Of a DNA stretch of 64,000 bases, positions 17,903 to 24,778 are shown one piece after another (the stretch's first letter is position 1; each line of letters opens with the position of its first letter). This DNA is from Dysgonomonas sp. ZJ279 (GTDB lineage: Bacteria; Bacteroidota; Bacteroidia; Bacteroidales; Dysgonomonadaceae), in NCBI RefSeq assembly GCF_011039205.1, contig NZ_JAAKEL010000009.1, positions 1 to 64,000 on the forward strand. The letters run 5' to 3'. Below the pieces are notes generated by a model. The model was not told where the DNA came from. It saw nothing but the letters and a program-made list of their open reading frames with translations, and searched no databases. Position numbers and translations under genes: made by a program.

Positions 17903-18712
17903 ATGAGAAAATTATTAGTTTTTCTGCTAGCATTCATTGCCTTAAATGCTTTTTCTCAGAATATCGATTTAGAGAAAAAAGCACAACAACTTACCGAAGA
18001 GGGAAAGTTGCTTTATCGCTTGGAATTGGCAGCATGGCATGGTACGGATATTTTTTTCGAAAACTATAAAGAAAGAGAAAGGGTAGGAGGCTATTTCTCT
18101 TATCTGGAAACGAATACACCTAAGTGTCTATTCTTCTCAAAGGGGATAAGCCCCAAGGTGCTTGGAGTCGTTTCTTACGGGGACTTAAAAGTGATAGAGA
18201 CTGCTTCTATTGACTTTAAAGAGAGAGAATTCAACGAAAATGAGAAACATTTGTTTACAATCAGGGCTAAAGCTCTGGCAGAGATACAACAAGATACGGC
18301 CTTATTTAAAACATATACGAATACGAGTCTCAACATGATTCCTTTGATTTTCAATGGGGAGAAGAAAGTATATGTGTTGACAGGAACTAAGCTTACAGAT
18401 GTTGTTCTCTTTGGTAATGACTATCTATTGACTTTTGATAAAAAAGATATGCTCCTGACTAAAAGAGAGCTACATAGAAACCTGATTCCAATATATTTTG
18501 AAGATGGACAGAATGCTGTTGGCTCTGTTCATTCGCATACTGGCGAAACGGGGGATTTTATAACTCCGACGGATATTTGTACATTGATGCTATATGCTAA
18601 GTATGCCAAGTGGAAGCAACATATTGTCATGTCGCAAAACTATGTGAGTATATGGGATTGTGAGAAAGAATCGTTAGTATTAATGTCAAAGGAGGATTTC
18701 CAAAATATGTAA
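17903..18712 (+). CDS. secreted protein with a JAMM-like metal motif
   Basis: 269 residues with a Sec signal peptide (MRKLLVFLLAFIALNAFS-QN). I do not recognise a named family. Residues 208-224 contain HSHTGETGDFITPTD: His210, His212 and Asp224 sit as in the JAMM/MPN+ metalloprotease motif H-x-H-x7-S-x2-D, except that the spacing is one residue longer and Thr221 takes the Ser place. A hydrophobic strand (NAVGSV) precedes it, as in JAMM folds, and Glu189 or Glu200 could be the upstream acid. The N-terminal 180 residues look like a separate alpha/beta region. If the motif is real, it is a periplasmic zinc hydrolase; otherwise a hypothetical secreted protein. Confidence 0.7.
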   Translation: MRKLLVFLLAFIALNAFSQNIDLEKKAQQLTEEGKLLYRLELAAWHGTDIFFENYKERERVGGYFSYLETNTPKCLFFSKGISPKVLGVVSYGDLKVIETASIDFKEREFNENEKHLFTIRAKALAEIQQDTALFKTYTNTSLNMIPLIFNGEKKVYVLTGTKLTDVVLFGNDYLLTFDKKDMLLTKRELHRNLIPIYFEDGQNAVGSVHSHTGETGDFITPTDICTLMLYAKYAKWKQHIVMSQNYVSIWDCEKESLVLMSKEDFQNM

Positions 18713-18719
18713 CAGCACA

Positions 18720-18760
18720 AAATAGAATAAGTCGGATATCTGTACCAGTTTATTCTATTT
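18720..18760. terminator. bidirectional terminator between convergent genes
   Basis: The arms AAATAGAATAA (18720-18730) and TTATTCTATTT (18750-18760) are perfect 11-bp complements with a 19-nt loop. They lie between the stop of the JAMM-like gene and the stop of the S51 peptidase gene, with A/T-rich flanks on both sides. Confidence 0.6.
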
Positions 18761-18779
18761 ATCTTGTCCAATTTATAGC

Positions 18780-20039
18780 TCAATTCTCTATTCTTTTTAA
18801 GTGTACCGGTGTTTTTTCTCTAAAAGATATCTCGGTTTCGATTATGGTTTCACCGCCCATATCTTCACCTGCACTTAACCATTTTCCTCCTTCTTTGTAA
18901 AAATACCAGATGCCATAAAAGTCATCGGATATTTTACTAATAACGGCTGCTAGCGAGTCGTTGTAAATAAGTATTTTGTTGATATAGGTATTCAGTATCT
19001 TATTTCTTCTCTCTTCGCTTATTACTTCATCTGTAGCATCGTCTTTCATACGGCTTTGTAAAAAGTTGCAGGTCAATTGTTTTAATTTTGATGATTTTCC
19101 GTTTGCCAAAATATACTTTATAGAAATGAATGCATTTAATGGAGTGTCTTGCTCGTTTATTTCGGCGAAATCCTTTACCTCTTTATCTATATTTATGGCT
19201 TTATAGCTATTTTGCGATATCGCATTTTTGTCGATCAGCATTCTTGATTTCAATTGTTCGGTCTGTATCGTTCCGTTTTTCAATGTAACAAAATAGGAGT
19301 TGTTGATTTCATTTTTACTGACTGCCTCTACAAATTTTCCATTTTTGAACAGAATGCCCGATAAATTGTCACTCGCATAACCTGAATTCATCTCATGGCT
19401 CTTTATTTTTTGATGATACATTTCTTTTTTTAAGCTGTCGGAATAATGAGGGCAATTACTATAAGGGAGATATGCTAAGCCATCCACTATACTGAGGTGA
19501 ACAGGACGGGAGTCACTGATACCGTTCTGAAACCAACAAATAGAACCGGCACTTCCTCCGGCGAGGATAATTCCTTTCTTCAGTGCTTTTCCCATTATTT
19601 CATCAATTCCCTGAGCTTTCCATATTCCGAGCATATTCAGCGTATTTCCGCCTCCTACTACAATGGCATCCATATCTAGTAGAGTCTCTTCGAATGTTTT
19701 GGATTCATGAGCAGAACTCACCCAGACTTTAAGAATATGAGGTTCGATAGCCAATTTCTCACAGATATATTTCCAGTATTTTATATTATCTTCATTATCT
19801 GCGCTAGCAGTAGGAACGTAACAAATTTTCGGATTTGTTTTTCCAGTTAAATCAACAACATATTGTACAAATTTATCGTTAATATCTCCCCCGAAAGCAA
19901 AAATGGTCTGGTCGGGTTTTGTATTATTTGTGCGATTTTGGGCATAAATAGTCGTAGTGTTCAGTAAAGTAAGGGATACAACAAAAACGGATAGGTAGAA
20001 ATACTTTTTAGATTGTGATAATCGGCTTGCTTTTTTCAT
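18780..20039 (-). CDS. secreted peptidase S51 family protein (PepE/cyanophycinase-like)
   Basis: 419 residues with a signal peptide (ends near IYA-QN, residue 34), unlike cytoplasmic PepE. The S51 core occupies about 45-260: FAFGGDIND, the VVGGGNTLNML turn (127-137) and the nucleophile elbow GGSAGS with Ser163, followed by a DGLAYLP...PHY segment typical of the family. S51 members are dipeptidase E (alpha-aspartyl dipeptides) or cyanophycinase. The last 120 residues (about 295-419) form an extra domain that looks NTF2-like (FLQSRMKDDATDEVI, DSLAAVISK, GIWYFYKEGGKW). Substrate unknown; likely periplasmic. Confidence 0.82.
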   Translation of the reverse strand: MKKASRLSQSKKYFYLSVFVVSLTLLNTTTIYAQNRTNNTKPDQTIFAFGGDINDKFVQYVVDLTGKTNPKICYVPTASADNEDNIKYWKYICEKLAIEPHILKVWVSSAHESKTFEETLLDMDAIVVGGGNTLNMLGIWKAQGIDEIMGKALKKGIILAGGSAGSICWFQNGISDSRPVHLSIVDGLAYLPYSNCPHYSDSLKKEMYHQKIKSHEMNSGYASDNLSGILFKNGKFVEAVSKNEINNSYFVTLKNGTIQTEQLKSRMLIDKNAISQNSYKAINIDKEVKDFAEINEQDTPLNAFISIKYILANGKSSKLKQLTCNFLQSRMKDDATDEVISEERRNKILNTYINKILIYNDSLAAVISKISDDFYGIWYFYKEGGKWLSAGEDMGGETIIETEISFREKTPVHLKRIEN

Positions 20040-20121
20040 AGTTTAATTAGATTGTATTTATTCTCTTGTTTTGTCTTAGGTCTTGAAATACAACAAAGAT
20101 TTGTTGCAAGATAAACTTTTG

Positions 20122-20129
20122 CAAATGTA
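20122..20129 (-). promoter_or_regulatory. putative -7 promoter element for the S51 peptidase gene
   Basis: The minus strand reads TACATTTG, matching TAnnTTTG, 83 bp before the ATG at 20039 and just after the stop of the response-regulator gene. Confidence 0.4.
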
Positions 20130-20153
20130 TTGTTATTTTATACTCAAAGTCAA

Positions 20154-20843
20154 TTAATTATTGAGTATAATTTCAAAAACATGATTTTGGAGATTGCGTG
20201 CAATGGGGACTTTATATATCCCTATATTCAGCTGATTGCCTTCAATAGCTTTAACTTGACGGATATTGGCGATATATGATCGGTGAGTTTGTAGAAATAT
20301 ATCACTCGGAAGAGCTTCCAGCATTTGTTTCAATGTAGTATGAACAATCTCTTTCGATTCAGTTGTGTAAATCGTTATGTAGTTTTCCATACTCTCTATG
20401 AATAAGATATCGTTTAAAAATATCTTTTTCATTTGTTTGCCGCTTTTTACGAATATATATTTAGTTGTATTATCCTTTGCTTCTTTTTCGAGTAAGTCGT
20501 GGATTTTGTTGATAGCCTTTGTAAAACGTTCGAGAGTGACAGGTTTGAGAAGATAATCGACCACATCCAATTCGTAACCTTTGAGTGCATATTGCGCATA
20601 AGCTGAAATAATAATCACTTTAGGCGGATTAGTGATTGTCGATAATAAATCCAATCCCGACATATTCGGCATTTCTATATCCAGAAAGAGTAAATCAGGC
20701 TGTACAGTTTTTAGCATCGTATTCAACTGTATGGCATTTTCACACTCACCTATTAGTTTAAGGAAAGGAAATTTATCTATATAGCTGCGTAATCCCTTTC
20801 TGGCAATAGGTTCATCATCTGTAATAATGCATTTAATTTCCAT
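20154..20843 (-). CDS. LytTR-family response regulator
   Basis: 229 residues from the ATG at 20843; a longer reading would begin at TTG 20858 inside the kinase gene. Receiver domain 1-120 with acidic pocket D9/D10 and phosphoacceptor Asp55 in LLFLDIEMPN; switch residues in VIIISAYA and the Lys in DYLLKPV. The LytTR DNA-binding domain fills about 130-229 (IFVKSGKQMKKI, FIESMENYITIYT, FLQTHRSYIANI). It directly follows the sensor kinase stop with a one-base gap, so the pair is co-translated. Target genes unknown; the adjacent acyltransferase and S51 peptidase are candidates by position only. Confidence 0.92.
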   Translation of the reverse strand: MEIKCIITDDEPIARKGLRSYIDKFPFLKLIGECENAIQLNTMLKTVQPDLLFLDIEMPNMSGLDLLSTITNPPKVIIISAYAQYALKGYELDVVDYLLKPVTLERFTKAINKIHDLLEKEAKDNTTKYIFVKSGKQMKKIFLNDILFIESMENYITIYTTESKEIVHTTLKQMLEALPSDIFLQTHRSYIANIRQVKAIEGNQLNIGIYKVPIARNLQNHVFEIILNN

Positions 20844-20844
20844 A

Positions 20845-21870
20845 TCAATCGAGTTCAATTATCAGTTCGACACTAAAAGAATCTTCTTTTTGTTCGATTC
20901 TCAGCGTTTGCTTATCCGAATATAGTAATTCCAGTTTACGGCTCAAATTCTCTAATCCAATCCCTTTGTTTTTGGGATTACTTATTATTTCTGTCGAAAT
21001 TGAGTTTCCGACAATAAATCGTATTTTATTATTTTCCAATTTGAGATCTACATTAATCCAGTATTCACCGTCAACATATTTAAAGGCGTTTTCCAGTAAA
21101 GGTTGAAATAGCAGAGGATGTATTTTCTGTTCAGCAAGTTCAGTATCGAAGTTTGTCTTTAAAACCAAACGCTCACTCATCCTTATCCGTTGAAGTTCAA
21201 TATACGCATTTAAATAAATAATTTCCTCTGATACCTGCACTTTCTGTTGGACGTTGTACAATTGATAACGCAATAGTTCTGATAATAGTTCTACTGTATA
21301 TTTTGCTTGTTTATTTTCTTCATCTATCTGAAAATAGACTGTATTCAGCGCATTAAACAAGAAATGTGGATGATATTGAGCTTTCAGAAAATTAAGTTCG
21401 GTTTCCAGTTGTTGATTTTTCACTTTTTCCAGCTGTAAAACCTGTTCATTATAATTCTTGTTCATTACATCGGTCGAGATAATGGCATAGTATATCAACA
21501 GAAGGGGAAGAAATACTACATTTATAAGCATGTAATCGATAATTCCGTCGCCCATATGGAAAATGCCAATATACTGACCTATTACGAGAACTATATTGAT
21601 GTGTATCGCTGAGGTTAAAAAGATAATTCCATACTCTTTTGGAGATGATTGTTTTTTTTCTGCAATATATTTTCGTCTTTGTAGCCTTTTACGCATCCTT
21701 CGATCAAAGAAATAACACATAATAATGACAGCTATCTGACCTATTATGTGTAGTCTTATCGATCCTATCCAGAAAGTTCCGTTTTTAGTCAAATCGGTAA
21801 CAGCCCGTAGAGTATTGAATATTACGAGTCCCAGAAAAAATGGATATAGCCAACGATATGGAAACCTCAT
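20845..21870 (-). CDS. LytS-type sensor histidine kinase (His_kinase PF06580)
   Basis: 341 residues. Four transmembrane helices are visible in the first 135 residues (about 8-25, 38-55, 82-103, 111-133), without a large extracellular sensor. The phosphoacceptor region is AQYHPHFLFNALN; the canonical motif is NPHFLFN, and here the Asn is His167, leaving His169 as the probable phosphorylated residue. The HATPase domain follows (LLFQPLLENAFKY, KGIGLENLSRKLELLY). Partner is the LytTR regulator immediately downstream. Confidence 0.92.
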   Translation of the reverse strand: MRFPYRWLYPFFLGLVIFNTLRAVTDLTKNGTFWIGSIRLHIIGQIAVIIMCYFFDRRMRKRLQRRKYIAEKKQSSPKEYGIIFLTSAIHINIVLVIGQYIGIFHMGDGIIDYMLINVVFLPLLLIYYAIISTDVMNKNYNEQVLQLEKVKNQQLETELNFLKAQYHPHFLFNALNTVYFQIDEENKQAKYTVELLSELLRYQLYNVQQKVQVSEEIIYLNAYIELQRIRMSERLVLKTNFDTELAEQKIHPLLFQPLLENAFKYVDGEYWINVDLKLENNKIRFIVGNSISTEIISNPKNKGIGLENLSRKLELLYSDKQTLRIEQKEDSFSVELIIELD

Positions 21871-21938
21871 TACTTTTATTTTATATAAATATCCCGAAAA
21901 TAATTTAATGTTCTGATCTATGAATAATAATTTTAGGT

Positions 21939-23054
21939 TTATTTATTTTTTAGTCCGAACAATGGCCTTATCCACTTATATCGCCTTATCCCGAATTCGT
22001 ATATAATCCAGCTAAAACCGAATGTGCCAATTACCATTAGTGAAAATTTGGGAAAGAATCCAAGATCAGTATGTTTGAGGTAATAGCCTAGAATGACAAT
22101 TACAGTCTGATGCAAAATATACAAAGGATATACCGATTCGTTGGCATAAGTCAGCATTTTGCTCGGTTTATTCAGATAAGTTGCCCCGTAACCAAAAATT
22201 GCAAGAATCCATGACCATAGATTAAATACTTTGACGAAGGACGATATATATTGCTTGCCCGAGAAATCACCCATAACAAACCACAGGCACATAAGTAAAG
22301 GGAACGCTATAATACCGCAGAGCAGATATATATGTTTGTTCTTTTTTACTGTTTCCCAAAAAACATCTTTGAGTGAAATTAGCAGAAATCCGAAGAAAAA
22401 CAGGGTGCAATAATTTACCATGTTGAACCAGTCATTAAACAAAGCATGTGTCGAAGGAAAGATAGGTGCTAGATAAAGTTCCCAAAAGAAAAGCGGGATT
22501 ATTAATACATAAAGCCCGAAGGCGTTTCTACTTAAAAATTGCATTTTCCTGATTATCCATGCTTCAACGTGCTTGCGTAAATAAAGGAATGCAGGGATTA
22601 ATATTAATGAAAATATCAGTAAATATGGCAAGAACCACAAATGATGCCACGAGATGCCTCCTCCATTTGGATATGTATCCAAGAATGTCTTTGCAGGCCA
22701 GAACTCGAAATAGCTTCCGCTGAACCGTCCTTGATCGAGCCATTCGTAGTAAACTTGTGGCGGAACGATAAATATCATCCCTACAATCAGTGGAATTAAT
22801 AGTCTTTTCGTCCTTTCTTTTGCAAACTCTCCGGCACTTCTTCTTGATAACGCATAGTATGTTCCCATACCTGAAATAACAAAAAGTATAGAAAGCCGCC
22901 ATTGATTAAGAAATAGCATAGGAAAGACCAGACCCTCGTAAGTCTGAACATCTTTAATATGGCTTTCCCATGGTACAAAGAACATTCCTACATGATAGAA
23001 AATCAATAATCCGAAAACTATTACCCTAAGACTGTCTATGTCGTATCTGCGCAT
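21939..23054 (-). CDS. acyltransferase 3 family membrane protein
   Basis: 371 residues with about ten hydrophobic helices. The family signature R-x10-H is present as Arg10...His21 in LRVIVFGLLIFYHVG. Other landmarks are the LSILFVISGMGTYYALSR helix, FAKERTKRLLIPL and the HHLWFLPYL segment. Members transfer acyl groups (O-acetylation of glycans or lipids) from the cytoplasmic side. It lies 68 bp upstream of the lytS-like gene and may be co-transcribed. Acceptor unknown. Confidence 0.88.
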   Translation of the reverse strand: MRRYDIDSLRVIVFGLLIFYHVGMFFVPWESHIKDVQTYEGLVFPMLFLNQWRLSILFVISGMGTYYALSRRSAGEFAKERTKRLLIPLIVGMIFIVPPQVYYEWLDQGRFSGSYFEFWPAKTFLDTYPNGGGISWHHLWFLPYLLIFSLILIPAFLYLRKHVEAWIIRKMQFLSRNAFGLYVLIIPLFFWELYLAPIFPSTHALFNDWFNMVNYCTLFFFGFLLISLKDVFWETVKKNKHIYLLCGIIAFPLLMCLWFVMGDFSGKQYISSFVKVFNLWSWILAIFGYGATYLNKPSKMLTYANESVYPLYILHQTVIVILGYYLKHTDLGFFPKFSLMVIGTFGFSWIIYEFGIRRYKWIRPLFGLKNK

Positions 23055-23092
23055 AATGAATAATTGTTATGGTAGTAAAATTATGTTTTTCA

Positions 23093-23100
23093 CAAAACTA
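23093..23100 (-). promoter_or_regulatory. putative -7 promoter element for acyltransferase gene
   Basis: Minus strand TAGTTTTG matches TAnnTTTG, 38 bp before the ATG at 23054. Confidence 0.45.
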
Positions 23101-23170
23101 GTGATGCGTATTGATACAATAAAATTAGTTTGACCAATGGGATATTTTTGTTGATGAACGGTGGATAAAC

Positions 23171-23203
23171 AAAAAAGCAAGCGACTAATCACTAGCCGCT
23201 TGC
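23171..23203 (-). terminator. rho-independent terminator after the beta-helix lipoprotein gene
   Basis: On the minus strand: GCAAGCG, 13-nt loop, CGCTTGC, directly followed by TTTTTT. The 7-bp GC-rich stem is perfect (23177-23183 with 23197-23203) and lies 78 bp past the stop at 23281. Confidence 0.85.
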
Positions 23204-23280
23204 AAATCAAATAGAGTATTACCTCTTGAATTTATATGCAATAAATGAACTTCGAGTAATCTCTATTCTTTTGAGATGTT

Positions 23281-24759
23281 TTAATATTCTGTATTTTGAG
23301 GGTCGAAGTTTGCCCATCCTTTTGTCCAGTTGTCACTGTCTGCGTCACTTTTGAATGCACCCACATAATCAACTTGTTCAAAGCCATTCAATAGAGCATC
23401 GGTGAACGAAGCTGCTCCAAGTAGAGGACTGCCTGTTGTTGGTCCCCAATTGGCGTTAGAAAGAAGACTATTCGGTTGTTTTAGTTTCAAGTCGGAAATG
23501 TTGGCTAATACTTTATTGCTTGGTTGAGCAACGAAATAAGTGTGAGAAAATGATTGAGCATCAGTCATATCTTTTCCGTTTGTCGAATATTTGTCAACAA
23601 GGCTATTGTTTACATCAGATCCTACAACTCCCATTTGAGCGAAGAATACGTTGTTTATTTTCAAAGTACCGTTTTTAGCCAGCCCTTGCGTATTCCCATT
23701 TTGGTTGTCAAGGAGTAACCCTACAGGGAATCCCATTGCTACTGAATTGAAGCAACTCAATTGAGAATAACGTCTGATCTGCATAGCAGCCTGGAATAAT
23801 CCTGTTTTTGAGATGTTGTCGGGTCTGTAGTTGCCTGCATTGATATATTGCATAGTATTCATAAAATCATTTGCCTGACCAATAGGACCAACGAGAGTTA
23901 CATTACTGAATACAGTTGATGTTTTAGGATTGGCATCTGTTCCCGGTTTGTTATTGTCAGACTCGAAGCCATTCGATAAAGATGTATCTGCAATCTTAGG
24001 ATTACGGACGGCCAACAGATATTGTAGTTTACCTGAGAAACCGTTATCTGTGTCAAAGTCATCATCCCATCCGTGATATGCGATCAGGTATTTTGCACTG
24101 ACAGATCCACCGAACCACTCGAACGAATCGTCGTTGCTATATGATACCTGTACGTGATCTACTTTAGTAGCTCTACCTACCGACCCGAAAGTTACTCCAT
24201 TTATCTCTTGGTTTTCATCGAAAACAGAACCGGCAAATTCGACACGTACATAACTCAATATACCCGAATTATCATCGTCATTGTCTCCTCCATGTTTCGT
24301 TGTAGGGCCTCCTTCTATACCGAGTTGAGCTCCATTGTTATTTTTGGCATATCCGCATATAATAAGCCCTCCCCAGTCGCCCGGTTTGCGGCTTCCTTTA
24401 GGTTGTGCCGAAGTAAATACAATTGGTTCGGTAGCTGTTCCTTGTGCATAAATCTTACTTCCCGGCTCGATGATTAAACTTGCTTTAGAACCTTTTTCCC
24501 CTTTGATGATTGTACCCGGTTCGAAAGTAACTGTCGCACCATTTTTCACATATACCCATCCTTTCAGAGAGTAAGTGCCTTTTTTGTAAACCACATCTTT
24601 TGTGATTGTATATGTGTAACTACCATCACCTATTACACCCACTACGGGTTCCGGTTCAGGATCAACACCAGGAGTTACATTGTCGTCACTGCTACAACTT
24701 GTAAAAAGCATGATACTACTAGCTATCAACGCTAAACTAAATGATTTGAAAAGTTTCAT
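23281..24759 (-). CDS. outer-membrane lipoprotein with right-handed beta-helix fold, partner of a TonB receptor
   Basis: 492 residues; lipobox FTSC with Cys22 followed by SSDD, which suggests outer-membrane anchoring. A low-complexity acidic/proline linker (DPEPEPVVG) leads into a repeat-rich domain with strands such as GWVYVKNGATVTFEPGTII, SLIIEPGSKIYAQG, PIVFTSAQPKGSRKPGDWGG and VRVEFAG, a pattern of parallel beta-helix proteins. Acidic patches (GGDNDDDN, GWDDDFDTDNG) could bind metal. It lies 19 bp downstream of the TonB-dependent receptor and is likely its ligand-capturing partner, in the role SusD plays for SusC. Ligand unknown. Confidence 0.8.
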   Translation of the reverse strand: MKLFKSFSLALIASSIMLFTSCSSDDNVTPGVDPEPEPVVGVIGDGSYTYTITKDVVYKKGTYSLKGWVYVKNGATVTFEPGTIIKGEKGSKASLIIEPGSKIYAQGTATEPIVFTSAQPKGSRKPGDWGGLIICGYAKNNNGAQLGIEGGPTTKHGGDNDDDNSGILSYVRVEFAGSVFDENQEINGVTFGSVGRATKVDHVQVSYSNDDSFEWFGGSVSAKYLIAYHGWDDDFDTDNGFSGKLQYLLAVRNPKIADTSLSNGFESDNNKPGTDANPKTSTVFSNVTLVGPIGQANDFMNTMQYINAGNYRPDNISKTGLFQAAMQIRRYSQLSCFNSVAMGFPVGLLLDNQNGNTQGLAKNGTLKINNVFFAQMGVVGSDVNNSLVDKYSTNGKDMTDAQSFSHTYFVAQPSNKVLANISDLKLKQPNSLLSNANWGPTTGSPLLGAASFTDALLNGFEQVDYVGAFKSDADSDNWTKGWANFDPQNTEY

Positions 24760-24778
24760 AAACTAATTATTTTAAATT

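Noticed and set aside
18660-20160. Frameshifted or broken gene around the convergent pair
   Set aside because: Both frames are intact with normal starts, and a terminator lies between them.
20844-20858. Longer response-regulator frame overlapping the kinase gene
   Set aside because: It uses a TTG inside the kinase gene, while the ATG at 20843 gives the standard receiver start.
23281-24759. Type IX secretion C-terminal domain on the beta-helix lipoprotein
   Set aside because: The protein has a lipobox and its end (GWANFDPQNTEY) has no T9SS C-terminal signature.
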